Of a DNA stretch of 64,000 nucleotides, positions 1 through 8,633 are shown piece after piece (position 1 is the first letter of the stretch; each line of letters begins with the position of its first letter). The stretch is taken from NCBI GenBank assembly GCA_964584165.1, contig CAZOYW010000002.1:62001-126000 (forward strand), written 5' to 3'. The position numbers and the translations under genes are program-made. The notes under the pieces are model-generated. The model was not told where the DNA came from and did no database searches. It was given only the letters and a program-made list of their open reading frames with translations. Origin of the DNA: CAZKCI01 sp964584165 (GTDB lineage: Bacteria; Auribacterota; Erginobacteria; Erginobacterales; CAZKCI01).

Positions 1-1392
1 GACGCCGAGGAGGCCCAGCGCGATCCCCCGGCTCAGGGGGGAGGGGGACGAATCGCGGACCGCGACGCAGATCCCGAAGAAGCGGCTGAGGAGCCAGGCC
101 ACGGCGAAGAGTCCGAGGAGCCCCAGCTGGGAGAGGAGGGAGGTCCAGCCGGAGTCGCTGATGTAGGTCAGGCGGTAGGTGTCGATGTCGAGCCAGCGGC
201 GGTGGGAGTGCTCCGGAAACATGCCCGGGGTGCCCCGCCCGGCGCCGGTCACCTCGGAGGCCAGCGTCCCCGGTCCGACGCCGAAGATGGGGTAGCGCCG
301 GATCACCCGGGGGGCGACGGTGAGAAGGGCGTAGAGGCGGTCGGACTTGAAGGACTGGCGGAACTTGCCGGGAGAGAAGGTGGAGAGGTAGCGGTCGGAG
401 AGGGAGGCCCGCTTCTCCTCGCCGGCTTTCCAGGACACCTCCCGGGCGAGGAGGAGGGAGAGGCCGAGGACGAGGGCGAAGACGGACCAGTAGATCCAGG
501 CCTGGTACTGCTTGAGCAGGGAGAAGATGAAGAAGACGCCCAGGACGAGACCGATCCAGGACATCCGCGAGTAGCTTAAGCCCAGCGCGGCCAGGCAGGG
601 CAGGGTGAAGGCGAAGTACCCCAGGCGGAGGCTGTCCGTGCGGGGGGAGGCGAGGTAGATCCCCAGGGTCAGGCAGAGGATGAAGAAGAGGAAATTGCCG
701 AGGTGGTTGTAGCGCCCCAGGGTGGAGAAGATCTTGGTCGTGCCGCCCAGGTCCTGGCGGGTGGACTCCCGGATCAGTTTCCCCTTGAAGTAGACATCCC
801 GGGGCTTCAAGACCTTGGAGAAGTTCTCCCCGGCGGCGGACTGGGCCAGGCCGATGGCGCAGACGATCACGGCGGCGACCGCCGTCGCCGCGAGGAGTCG
901 CCGGGGGAAGCGGAGCGGCAGTTCGAGGTTGACCACGGCGTAGAAGAGGAAGAAGTAGCGGATCAGGTTCTTGATCCCCAGCAGGCCGACCAGAAGCGGA
1001 GCGCGGTTGACCAGCGTCGATGCTCCCGCCGCGACGAGGATGAGCAGGATGGGTCCGTCCAACGGGGTCCGGCGCCAGAGGAGTCCCGCGTGCCAGTTGC
1101 GCAGGAGGAGGTGGAGGAAGACGAGAAGGATCAGCGCCTCCCCCCAGTAGCGGGCGGGGGACCCCAGGACCGGAGGGAGCCACTTGGTCAGGAATTCCTC
1201 GAAGAGCGAGTAGACGGCGAGGAAGCCGAGGAAGAAGGGGATGTGGCGGACGAAGAACCAGGCGGCGAAGACGAGGAGGGGGAGAGCGAGAAGGAGCGCG
1301 GGTTTGAGGACGGTCAGGGCGCCGGCCAGGAAGAGGGCGGCGAGCCAGACCAGGCCGAAGAGGAGGGTGGAGAGGGCGGAGCGGAGTGTCAT
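1..1392 (-). CDS. O-antigen ligase-like membrane protein (partial, runs off left edge)
   Basis: The minus-strand frame is open from the ATG at 1392 to position 1 (464 codons without a stop), so the C-terminus lies outside the window. The translation is strongly hydrophobic, with about ten membrane segments. Near the C-terminal part it has a long polar loop containing a PIFGVGPG-like motif and a histidine (PEHSH), as in Wzy/WaaL O-antigen ligases and polymerases. The family joins or polymerises polysaccharide on a lipid carrier at the periplasmic face of the inner membrane. It neighbours a flippase on the same strand and a glycan cluster. Ligase versus polymerase cannot be decided from sequence alone. 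Confidence 0.8.
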   Translation of the reverse strand, partial: MTLRSALSTLLFGLVWLAALFLAGALTVLKPALLLALPLLVFAAWFFVRHIPFFLGFLAVYSLFEEFLTKWLPPVLGSPARYWGEALILLVFLHLLLRNWHAGLLWRRTPLDGPILLILVAAGASTLVNRAPLLVGLLGIKNLIRYFFLFYAVVNLELPLRFPRRLLAATAVAAVIVCAIGLAQSAAGENFSKVLKPRDVYFKGKLIRESTRQDLGGTTKIFSTLGRYNHLGNFLFFILCLTLGIYLASPRTDSLRLGYFAFTLPCLAALGLSYSRMSWIGLVLGVFFIFSLLKQYQAWIYWSVFALVLGLSLLLAREVSWKAGEEKRASLSDRYLSTFSPGKFRQSFKSDRLYALLTVAPRVIRRYPIFGVGPGTLASEVTGAGRGTPGMFPEHSHRRWLDIDTYRLTYISDSGWTSLLSQLGLLGLFAVAWLLSRFFGICVAVRDSSPSPLSRGIALGLLGV

Positions 1393-1436
1393 GTCATCAT
1401 CTATTGGCGTCGCCGGCGTCCCGTCGCGCCTTGTCG

Positions 1437-1490
1437 GCCGGTTCTATGAACCGGCGGCTAGAGCCCGGCGCGCCCCGACCGGGTCGGGGC
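1437..1490. repeat. Two short intergenic hairpins
   Basis: GCCGGTTC-TAT-GAACCGGC (1437-1455) and a 17-19 bp GCCCCGACC/GGTCGGGGC hairpin (1472-1490) fill the space between the ligase-like gene and the flippase gene. The GCCGGTT...AACCGGC motif recurs at 41850-42000. They could serve as a transcriptional boundary, but there is no T-tract. Confidence 0.6.
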
Positions 1491-2852
1491 CTATAAACCG
1501 GCCGCCCCCCCATCATAGCCCAAACCCTTCCGATAGACTCGAAGAAGATAGGCGAGGCCGAGCAGGGCGGCGATGACCGTGGCGGCGGCGATCCCGGCGA
1601 GCCCCCAGAGCTTGATAAAAAGGAGGTTGAAGGCGATCTTCCCGGCGAGGCGGATGATCCCGAGGTTGCGGATCGCCCGGGTATTCTTGATCGTGAGGAA
1701 GGCGCGGGTCAGGATGTAGCTCAGGATCTGGGGGAGGAGGGCGAGGTTCATCACCGCGTACAGGAGGGCCACCTGCCGGAGGGATTCGGCGGGGAAGCCG
1801 GTCCGCCCGTAGGCGAGCCCGACGAGCGGGCGGTGGACGAGGATGAGGAGGGCGCTGGCGCCGGCCGCCAGGAGCGCCGTCCAGCGCAGGGAGCGGGAGA
1901 GCGAGCGCTTAAGCCCCGCGGACCCGTCCTCGCCGTAATAGCCGTGTGACCAGTGGGAGAGGAAGGTGGTGAGGAAGCCGGTGGAGGAGAAGATGACCGG
2001 GATGAGGTAGAGCCGCTCGGCGTAGGAGAGGGAGGAGATCGCCCCCACCCCGAGTCCGGTGGCCATCATCTTGTCCACGATCGGGGAGAGCTCGGAGGCG
2101 ACCATTCCCACCGTCTGCTGTCCCGCCTTGCGGACGAACTCCCCCATCCCCCGGAAGAGGCTGTCGGCCCGGCGGAGGCGGAGGCGGGGGGAGGCGAGGA
2201 GGGCGGCGAAGAGGAGGAGGAGGCGGATGAGCTCCCCCGCGACGTAGCCCAGGCTGATGGCGCGGATGCCCAGGTGGTCCCGCAGGAGCCAGCCGCAGGC
2301 GAGGACGATCGCCGCCCGGACCCCGGCGGAGAGGCCGGGGAGGGCGAAGGAGCGATAGGCGTTCAGGGTCCCGGCGATCAGGCTGGAGAGGGCGGTCAGC
2401 GGAACCAGCGGCGTCAGCTCGGCGAGGCAGCGGCGGACCAGGGGAAGCTCTCCCGGAGGGAAGCGGGTGACCCAGGGGAGGAGGAGGGAGATCAACGCCC
2501 AGCCGGAGAGGGAAAGCGCCGCGAGCGAGATCGCGGTCAGGGGGAGGAGCCGGCCGACGAACTGTCCCACGTCTCTCCCGGCGGCCCGCTCCTCGGCGAT
2601 GAAGGGGACGACCACGGACTCCAGGACCGGGGCGAAGATCAGGGTGATGAAGGTGACCCAGGCGTAGGCGAAGAAGAAGGCGTCGGTGGCGGAGGAGGAG
2701 CTGAACCAGTCGGCGATGAAGAAGGGGACGACTAGGCCCAGCCCCTTGCCGAGGTTGTTGGCGGCCGTCGCCACCGCCGTGTCCCGGAGGAGGGGGGAGG
2801 GGCGCCAGCGACGGGGTTTTCCCGGGGGGACGGAGACGCTGGAGTCAGCCAT
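1491..2852 (-). CDS. MurJ/MviN-family lipid flippase (MATE/MOP superfamily)
   Basis: This 453-residue protein has 12-14 predicted membrane helices and the MviN-like internal pattern (for example an FFIADWF segment near the N-terminus and a glycine-rich LGKGLGLVVPF first helix). MurJ flips lipid II; close paralogues (Wzx-like) flip other undecaprenyl-linked oligosaccharides. Its position beside an O-antigen ligase and a glycosyltransferase cluster makes a surface-glycan flippase at least as likely as the peptidoglycan MurJ. MurJ is usually over 500 residues, so this is slightly short. The start ATG at 2852 has no good Shine-Dalgarno. Confidence 0.8.
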   Translation of the reverse strand: MADSSVSVPPGKPRRWRPSPLLRDTAVATAANNLGKGLGLVVPFFIADWFSSSSATDAFFFAYAWVTFITLIFAPVLESVVVPFIAEERAAGRDVGQFVGRLLPLTAISLAALSLSGWALISLLLPWVTRFPPGELPLVRRCLAELTPLVPLTALSSLIAGTLNAYRSFALPGLSAGVRAAIVLACGWLLRDHLGIRAISLGYVAGELIRLLLLFAALLASPRLRLRRADSLFRGMGEFVRKAGQQTVGMVASELSPIVDKMMATGLGVGAISSLSYAERLYLIPVIFSSTGFLTTFLSHWSHGYYGEDGSAGLKRSLSRSLRWTALLAAGASALLILVHRPLVGLAYGRTGFPAESLRQVALLYAVMNLALLPQILSYILTRAFLTIKNTRAIRNLGIIRLAGKIAFNLLFIKLWGLAGIAAATVIAALLGLAYLLRVYRKGLGYDGGAAGL

Positions 2853-2975
2853 GGCTGTTCACGGATCGGGGCCCCGACGAACCGCGCTCGGGGCCAGCCG
2901 GAATGCCCCTTCCCCCCGGGAACAGGACCATCCGCGGGTTCCCCGGCGCTGGCATCGGCGTTCCAATATTTATGC

Positions 2976-3004
2976 TTAACGATCGCGCGGCTATCACTTA
3001 CTAT
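2976..3004 (+). promoter_or_regulatory. Sigma70-like promoter for the TPR gene
   Basis: TTAACG (2976-2981), a 17-nt spacer, then TACTAT (2999-3004). The -10 ends 15 nt before the GTG at 3020, which supports that start and argues against upstream in-frame ATGs at 2903 and 2972 (inside or before the promoter). Confidence 0.5.
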
Positions 3005-3019
3005 TACTCGACTTTTCCC

Positions 3020-4651
3020 GTGAAGACCAGACAAACATGGGCGTGGCTATCCGCGGCGGTTCTCCTTTTGCTTTTGGCGGTGTGGGGGATGGCGAGCTAT
3101 CGCTCCCCCCTCCTCGATCCCGGCGGGAGGAACCCGGCGGAGCGGGTCGCCGACTTCTTCGCCTACAGCTGGCTTTACAGCAAGGCGCTCTGGCTGGAGA
3201 ATACCCGCCGTCCCGAGGCCTCTGAGGCGGCGGCCTTCTCCGCCGCCTGGTTCCGCCCCTCCCTCCTGGCCAGCCGGTTGGGCGGCGACCTCTCCGATCC
3301 CCTGGCCCTGGCCGGGGAGTACGAGAAAAGAGGGCTCCCCGACCGCGCCGGACGGCTCCTGCAGCTCGCCGCCGCCCGGACGCGCGACGGGGAGCGGCTC
3401 CCCGAGATCGTCTCCCGCCTCGCCGCCCTGGAGGATTGGGAGCGGCTGATCGCCGTTCTCGACGCTAGCGACCAGGGCCGCCTCGCCGCGGCGAACGCCG
3501 ACTACTGGCGGGGGCGCGCCCTCCTCGAACTCGGGCGGCCGGAAGAGGCGATCCCCGATCTTTCCCGCGCCGCCGCCGCCGGCCTCGGCGACGCCTCCTA
3601 CCGCCTCTTCCTCGCCCTCCGCGCGGCGGGAAGGGGAGAGGAAGCCGGGCGGAGCCTCCTCGCGGCGGTCGCGGCCGCTCCCGATCACGCCGCGGCGGAA
3701 GCGGCCGCCGCCGATCTTCTGCGCGTTTCGGGAAAGGCGGGGGAGGGGGAGGACCGGCGTTGCCGCGCCGAGTCGCTCACCCCCGCCTTCCCCGTGCGCG
3801 CGGTTTTCGGGGAGATCCGCCTCCTCGGCTTCGACCCGCCCGCCCCCCGCCTCAAGGGGGAGGAGACGCTCCGCTGCCGGATCTTCTATGAGGTAATCGG
3901 AGCCGCCTCCGGGCCGGTCACCGCCCGTCTCGCCCTGGAGAGGGAGAACCGCCCGGGGGCGGTCAAGGAAATCGCGATCCCCCCCGGCCGTTTCGACCCG
4001 GGAGTCGTCCGCACCGCCCTCTGGGAGTTTCCTCTCCCCGCCGATATCGTCCCGGGATCCTACCGGGTCGAGATCCGCCTGGAGAGCGCCCCCGGCCGTC
4101 CGCTCCGCCGCCTGGGCTCCCGGGAGGAAGAGCTGTCCTGCGGGGAGACGGTGGTCCTCCCCGGCGTCTTCCCCGTCCCCTACGCCGACCGCCACCTCGC
4201 CGAGCTCTTCGGGTCCGACCTGGAGAACCTGCGCCTCTCCTCCGTCCTCAACGGCCGCGACCGGGTGGTCATTCCCCTCTCCCCCGCGCGCCTCCGCGCC
4301 GGGGTCGGGATCGTCTCCTACACCCAGTGGTCCGCCTCGGTTCCCCAAGGGGCGCCGGTCGCCGAGCTCACGGTGGAGACGGCGGAGGGCGAGAGGCACC
4401 GCTTCCCGATCGCGGCGGGCGTGGAGACCGCCGACATCTGGCTCTCCGACCGCTCTCCGGAGGAGCGGGCCCACGGGCTGGCCCCGCTTTACCGTTCCCG
4501 CGCGGTGGAGCGGGGGGGGAAGCAGGCGACGGCCAACGCCTACTACTACGTCTTCCGCCTCCCCCGCCCGGCGCGCCTGACCGCGGCGGCCGTCGAGTAC
4601 GTCCATCCCTCCGCGGGGGCGCTCTTCATCCAGAATCTTTTTCTCCTCTGA
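3020..4651 (+). CDS. TPR-containing membrane-anchored protein, function unknown
   Basis: With the GTG start at 3020 the protein has 543 residues. It opens with a short basic stretch and one membrane segment (about residues 8-26), followed by an alanine-rich helical region with TPR-like repeats (for example YWRGRALLELGRPEEAI, about residues 160-176). The C-terminal half is rich in beta structure and resembles no catalytic family I recognise. It is probably anchored in the inner membrane with a periplasmic domain. As first gene of the plus-strand polysaccharide run it may scaffold glycan assembly; that is inference only. Confidence 0.6.
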   Translation: MKTRQTWAWLSAAVLLLLLAVWGMASYRSPLLDPGGRNPAERVADFFAYSWLYSKALWLENTRRPEASEAAAFSAAWFRPSLLASRLGGDLSDPLALAGEYEKRGLPDRAGRLLQLAAARTRDGERLPEIVSRLAALEDWERLIAVLDASDQGRLAAANADYWRGRALLELGRPEEAIPDLSRAAAAGLGDASYRLFLALRAAGRGEEAGRSLLAAVAAAPDHAAAEAAAADLLRVSGKAGEGEDRRCRAESLTPAFPVRAVFGEIRLLGFDPPAPRLKGEETLRCRIFYEVIGAASGPVTARLALERENRPGAVKEIAIPPGRFDPGVVRTALWEFPLPADIVPGSYRVEIRLESAPGRPLRRLGSREEELSCGETVVLPGVFPVPYADRHLAELFGSDLENLRLSSVLNGRDRVVIPLSPARLRAGVGIVSYTQWSASVPQGAPVAELTVETAEGERHRFPIAAGVETADIWLSDRSPEERAHGLAPLYRSRAVERGGKQATANAYYYVFRLPRPARLTAAAVEYVHPSAGALFIQNLFLL

Positions 4652-4750
4652 TCCGCGGCGCGGATCAAAGGAGAAAAAGGGGCTTGCTATCCGCGGACCT
4701 TTCCGCGATCTAGTATCGGGGTTTCCCGGGCTGGGGCAGGAAGATTGTCC

Positions 4751-6181
4751 ATGCATAAGCGCATCGTCAGGGCCTACATCGCCGTTGACGCCGTCGGCCT
4801 TCTTCTGGCCTTCTACCTCCCCTACCTCATCCGCTACAACAGCGACCGGATCGCTCTGCTCCTCTCCTACCCGGCCGGCCGGATCATCAGCAACCTCTGG
4901 CTTCCGTCGCTCGGCTCCTACACCACGGTCTACCTCTTCTGGGGGATGACCGCCCTCCTCCTCCTCCAGCACTACCAGCTCTTCGCCACTCCCCGCGAGC
5001 TCTCCTATCTGGAGGAGACGATCGCCGTTCTCAAGGTCACCTGCTTCTCCTGCCTCCCTGCGGCGGCGGCCGTCTTCTTCCTCCAGATCAAGTTCTACTC
5101 CCGCCTGGTCTTCGCCTTGAACGCCCTCGCCCTCTTCCTCCTCCTCGCCGCCTGGCGGGCGGCGAAGCGGCGCCTGGTGCGCGCCCGGGTGGCCCGGGGA
5201 CACGACAACCTCCGGGTCCTGATCGTCGGGGCGGGGAAGGTGGGGGCGGCGGTGGCCTCCGAGATGGCGCGCCTCCCCTACTTCGGCTGGGAGGCGGTCG
5301 GCTATCTCGACGACCGCGCCCGCGCCGGCCCGTCCGGCCGGCCGGTCCTGGGGACGCTCGCGGAGCTGGAGCCGGTCGCCCGGCAGCATTTCATCGACCT
5401 GGCGATCGTGACCATCCCCTCGGCCCGGGAGAAGGTTGCCGCCATCCTGGAGACCGCCCGCGCCCTCAAGATCGGCGTCCGGATCGTCCCCGATCTCCAC
5501 CAGCTCTCCTCCGAGGAGATCCGCGCCTCCGCGCTCGGGGAGATCCCCCTCCTCGAGTACCACCCCCACCATCCCCACGGGACGGACCTGGCGGCGAAGA
5601 GGGCCTTCGACCTGATTTTCTCCGGCCTTCTCCTCCTGTTCCTTCTCCCCTGCCTGCCCGTCCTCGTCCTCCTGATCAAGCGCGACAGCCCGGGGCCGGT
5701 CTTCTACGTCTCCCGCCGCTGCGGCAAGAACGGGCGGGTCTTCAGCTTCTTCAAGTTCCGGACCATGGTCCCGGGGGCGGAGGCGATGCTCGACTCCCTC
5801 CAGGCGGAGAACGAGTCCGACGGGCCGGTCTTCAAGATGAAGAACGATCCCAGGGTGACGCGGGTCGGGCGCCTCCTGCGCCGCTTCAGCATCGACGAAC
5901 TCCCCCAGCTCTGGAACGTCTTCCGGGGCGATATGTCCCTGGTCGGCCCCCGCCCGCCCACCCCCGAGGAGGTGAAGCGGTACAGCGATCGCCAGCTCCG
6001 GCGCCTGGAAATCCGCCCCGGGATCACCTGCCTCTGGCAGGTCAAGGGGCGGGCCGACCTCTCCTTCGAGGAGTGGATGAAGTGGGACCTTTTCTACATC
6101 GAGAACTGGTCCTTCTGGCTGGACCTCCAGATCCTCCTCCTCACGTTGGGGGCGGTGGTGCGGGGGAAGGGAGCGTATTAA
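4751..6181 (+). CDS. Polyprenyl glycosylphosphotransferase (WcaJ/WbaP-like initiating enzyme)
   Basis: This 476-residue protein has an N-terminal bundle of membrane helices, a central Rossmann-like domain (VGAGKVGAAVASEM) and a C-terminal bacterial sugar-transferase domain. The latter shows the conserved KRAFDL, FYVSRRCGKNG, FKFRTM, SIDELPQLWNVFRGDMSLVG and RPGITCLWQVKGR blocks. The family transfers a sugar-1-phosphate to undecaprenyl phosphate, the first step of exopolysaccharide or O-antigen synthesis. I chose the ATG at 4751, 7 nt after a GGAAG element, over the TTG at 4745, which is too close to it. It heads the glycosyltransferase genes that follow. Confidence 0.92.
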   Translation: MHKRIVRAYIAVDAVGLLLAFYLPYLIRYNSDRIALLLSYPAGRIISNLWLPSLGSYTTVYLFWGMTALLLLQHYQLFATPRELSYLEETIAVLKVTCFSCLPAAAAVFFLQIKFYSRLVFALNALALFLLLAAWRAAKRRLVRARVARGHDNLRVLIVGAGKVGAAVASEMARLPYFGWEAVGYLDDRARAGPSGRPVLGTLAELEPVARQHFIDLAIVTIPSAREKVAAILETARALKIGVRIVPDLHQLSSEEIRASALGEIPLLEYHPHHPHGTDLAAKRAFDLIFSGLLLLFLLPCLPVLVLLIKRDSPGPVFYVSRRCGKNGRVFSFFKFRTMVPGAEAMLDSLQAENESDGPVFKMKNDPRVTRVGRLLRRFSIDELPQLWNVFRGDMSLVGPRPPTPEEVKRYSDRQLRRLEIRPGITCLWQVKGRADLSFEEWMKWDLFYIENWSFWLDLQILLLTLGAVVRGKGAY

Positions 6182-6185
6182 AAAA

Positions 6186-6235
6186 AGTTACGTAAGGTTA
6201 CGCAAGGTTATGTAAGGTTACGTAAGGTTACGGAA
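6186..6235 (+). repeat. 10-bp tandem repeat (GGTTACGTAA)x5 in a leader
   Basis: Five imperfect copies of GGTTACGTAA end one base before the ATG at 6237. They fill the whole gap between the glycosylphosphotransferase stop and the radical SAM start, replacing any normal Shine-Dalgarno. A sister array is at 53412-53461. Confidence 0.9.
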
Positions 6236-6236
6236 T

Positions 6237-7220
6237 ATGGAAGCCGCGATCGTCGTCACCTACCGTTGCAACGCCCGCTGCGCGATGTGCGGGACCTGGC
6301 GGCACCCCTCCCGGCGGGAGGAGGAGTTCGCCCCGGAGCTCCTCCGGAAGCTCCCGCCGCTTGCCTTCGCCAACGTCACGGGCGGGGAGCCTTTCCTGCG
6401 GGAGGATCTCGCCGAGATCGTCTCCATCCTCTCCGGGCGCTCCTCCCGGGTGGTGATCAGCACCAACGGGTTCTTCACCGACCGGATCATAGCCCTCTCG
6501 GACCGGTTTCCCTCCGTCGGCGTCCGGATCAGCCTGGAGGGCCTGCCCGCCGCCAACGACGAGCTCCGGGGGCTTAAAGACGGCTTCGACCACGGCCTGC
6601 GCACGCTTCTCGAGCTCCGTAGGCTCGGCCGGCGGGACATCGGCTTCGGGATCACCGTCTCCGACCGGAACGCCTCCGACCTGCTCGAGCTCTTCGAGCT
6701 GGCCCGGTCGATGCGGCTCGAGTTCGCCACCGCCGTCGTCCACAACTCCTATTATTTTCACAAGCAGGACAACGCGATCCGTGACCCGGATCATGTGATC
6801 CGGTGTTTCGAGGAGCTTGTCCGGCGGCTCCTCGGGAGCCGCCGGATCAAGGAGTGGTTCCGGGCCTACTTCAACCGCGGCCTGATCAACTACGTCCGGG
6901 GGCGCCCGCGCCTCCTCCCCTGCGCCGCCGGGGAGGACATGTTCTTCCTCGACCCCGCGGGCGAGGTCCGCCCCTGCAACGGCCTCCCCGAGGAGTCCGA
7001 GGAGACCAGCCTGGGGAACCTGAAGCGCGCCTCGTTCGAGGAGATCTGGCAGGGGGAGCGGGCGCGCGCGATCCGGGAGCGGTTGCGCTCCTGCCCCCGC
7101 AACTGCTGGATGATCGGGACCGCCGCCCCGGCGATGAAGAAGGATCTCATCCGGCCCCTGCGCTGGATCGCCCGGAACAAGATCCGTCTGGCGCTAGGGA
7201 AAGAGCTGGAGGAGATGTAG
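6237..7220 (+). CDS. Radical SAM/SPASM-domain protein in a glycan cluster
   Basis: The 327-residue protein has the CxxxCxxC radical SAM motif at the N-terminus (CNARCAMC, residues 11-18), then NVTGGEPFLREDL, the GGE motif that helps bind SAM. A cysteine-bearing C-terminal extension (LPCAAGEDMF, VRPCNGL, SCPRNCW) is typical of SPASM or twitch auxiliary iron-sulfur sites. Such enzymes make peptide, cofactor or sugar modifications by radical chemistry. Its place between a glycan-initiating enzyme and a glycosyltransferase hints at glycan or sugar modification, but no peptide precursor is seen and the substrate is unknown. Confidence 0.85.
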   Translation: MEAAIVVTYRCNARCAMCGTWRHPSRREEEFAPELLRKLPPLAFANVTGGEPFLREDLAEIVSILSGRSSRVVISTNGFFTDRIIALSDRFPSVGVRISLEGLPAANDELRGLKDGFDHGLRTLLELRRLGRRDIGFGITVSDRNASDLLELFELARSMRLEFATAVVHNSYYFHKQDNAIRDPDHVIRCFEELVRRLLGSRRIKEWFRAYFNRGLINYVRGRPRLLPCAAGEDMFFLDPAGEVRPCNGLPEESEETSLGNLKRASFEEIWQGERARAIRERLRSCPRNCWMIGTAAPAMKKDLIRPLRWIARNKIRLALGKELEEM

Positions 7221-7226
7221 TATCGT

Positions 7227-7295
7227 CCGGTGTTCGCTCGCGCGAACACCGGAATTGAAGTATCTCCTTCCCGATTCGCCGGCGAATCGAGAAGG
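7227..7295. repeat. Two REP-like hairpins
   Basis: CCGGTGTTCGC/GCGAACACCGG with a 4-nt loop (7227-7252), and a loopless 15-bp inverted repeat with one mismatch, CCTTCCCGATTCGCC/GGCGAATCGAGAAGG (7266-7295). Each is preceded by a GTATCxTCC-like tag also found before the hairpin at 63722-63753. Confidence 0.7.
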
Positions 7296-7365
7296 ATCGC
7301 CGGGCCGGCTGAATACGGAAGGAGTTTGGCCCCAACCGCTCGCATAATTATTCATCATTCGCTAA

Positions 7366-7410
7366 GTCCATGCCGTCCATATCGTCCATTCCGTCCATAA
7401 CGTCCGCCGC
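7366..7410. repeat. 9-bp tandem repeat (GTCCATNNC)
   Basis: Four to five units of GTCCATNNC lie upstream of the glycosyltransferase start at 7435. The same family in the opposite orientation (ATGGACGGA-type units) is found at 26207-26260. Confidence 0.85.
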
Positions 7411-7434
7411 CTTCCCCGGGGCTGACTTGCGCCC

Positions 7435-8547
7435 ATGAAAGTCGTCGTCGTCGGGACCCGCGGCTTCCCCGGCGTCCCCGGGGGGGTGGAGCGGCACGGC
7501 GAGGAGCTCTATCCCCGCCTCGCCGAGAGGGGGTGCGAGGTCACCGTTCTGACCCGGGCGCCCTACCTCCCCCCGGCGGGGAGGCTCAAGGAGTGGCGGG
7601 GCGTCCGCTTCCTCCACCTCGGAGCCGTCCGCTCCAAGCATTTCGAGGCCGCCCTCCACACCCTGCGGGGCGTGCTCCTCGCCCGCCGCCTCCGGCCCGA
7701 TCTCCTGCACGTCCACGCGATCGGCCCCGCCCTCTTCGTCCCGCTGGCCCGCGCCCTCGGCTTGCCGACGGTGATGACCGACCACGGCCCCGACTACCGG
7801 CGGTCCAAGTGGGGGCGGTTGGCCAAGGCCATGCTCCGGCTCGGCGAGTCCGCCGGCGTCCGCTGCTCCACGCGCGTGATCGCGGTCTCGCGGGGGATCG
7901 CGTCCGACCTCGCCGAGAGATACCGCCGCGCCGACATCGCCTACATCCCCAACGGGGTGCCCATCCCCGCCCCGGTCCCGCCGGGCGAAACCCTGCGCCG
8001 GCTCGGCCTTTTCCCCGGCGGCTACCTTCTCACCGCCTGCCGGTTCGTCCCGGAGAAGGGGCTTTCCACCCTGGCCGAGGCCTTCCGCCTCCTTCCGTCG
8101 CCGGAGGCGAGGCTGGTGATCGCCGGGGGGGCCCAGCTTGGCGACCCGACCGAGCGGGCTCTCCTCTCGGCCGCGCGCGCCGACCCCAGGATCGTTCTCC
8201 CCGGCTTCCTCTCCGGACGGCCGCTCGCGGAGCTCTTCTCCCACGCCGGCCTCTTCGTCCTTCCCTCGCTCTATGAGGGGCTCCCGATCGCGCTCCTCGA
8301 GGCCCTCTCCTACGGCCTCCCGGTCGCGGTGAGCGACATCCCTCCCCACCGGGAGATCCCCCTCCCTCCCTTCCGCTATTTTCCCCCCGCCGCCCCGGCG
8401 GCGCTGGCGGGAAAGATCGCCGAGTGCCTGGAGCGGGGGATAACCGAGGAGGAGCGAGCGTCCGCCCTCGGCCTCCTCCGGCGCGATTTCGACTGGGACG
8501 CCATCGCGGAGAGGACGCTCGCCGTCTACCGCTCGGCCCTCCCATAG
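7435..8547 (+). CDS. Glycosyltransferase family 4 (GT-B fold)
   Basis: The 370-residue protein starts MKVVVVGTRGFPGVPGGVER, the glycine-rich nucleotide-sugar/acceptor loop of GT4 enzymes. The C-terminal half has the GT-B donor-binding pattern (CRFVPEKGL, FVLPSLYEGLPIALLEALSYG, with the E-x7-E motif). It transfers a sugar from a nucleotide donor to the growing lipid-linked glycan on the cytoplasmic side. The last codons and the stop lie inside a 30-bp-arm hairpin. The donor sugar cannot be told. Confidence 0.9.
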   Translation: MKVVVVGTRGFPGVPGGVERHGEELYPRLAERGCEVTVLTRAPYLPPAGRLKEWRGVRFLHLGAVRSKHFEAALHTLRGVLLARRLRPDLLHVHAIGPALFVPLARALGLPTVMTDHGPDYRRSKWGRLAKAMLRLGESAGVRCSTRVIAVSRGIASDLAERYRRADIAYIPNGVPIPAPVPPGETLRRLGLFPGGYLLTACRFVPEKGLSTLAEAFRLLPSPEARLVIAGGAQLGDPTERALLSAARADPRIVLPGFLSGRPLAELFSHAGLFVLPSLYEGLPIALLEALSYGLPVAVSDIPPHREIPLPPFRYFPPAAPAALAGKIAECLERGITEEERASALGLLRRDFDWDAIAERTLAVYRSALP

Positions 8548-8598
8548 GTCTTATAGGTCCTATAGGTCCTATAGGACCTATAAGACCTATGGGAGGGC
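8536..8598. repeat. Perfect 30-bp inverted repeat with 3-nt loop at a gene border
   Basis: Arms 8536-8565 and 8569-8598 are exact reverse complements, with loop GTC. The left arm includes the last residues and stop codon of the upstream glycosyltransferase and carries 9-bp ATAGGTCCT-type tandem units. No T-tract follows, so it is not a textbook terminator, though the RNA hairpin would be very stable. Confidence 0.95.
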
Positions 8599-8633
8599 TG
8601 GAGTTTTCGTCCGCCTTGACCTATGATCGCCCC

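Noticed and set aside
2903..3019. Longer N-terminus for the TPR protein
   Set aside because: The extra residues are not signal-like, and the promoter at 2976-3004 lies within this stretch.
3047..5578. An 843-codon open frame on the minus strand
   Set aside because: It is antisense to the TPR and glycosylphosphotransferase genes, and its composition (Gly/Glu/Arg/Asp-rich, no motif) is typical of the mirror frame of GC-rich genes.
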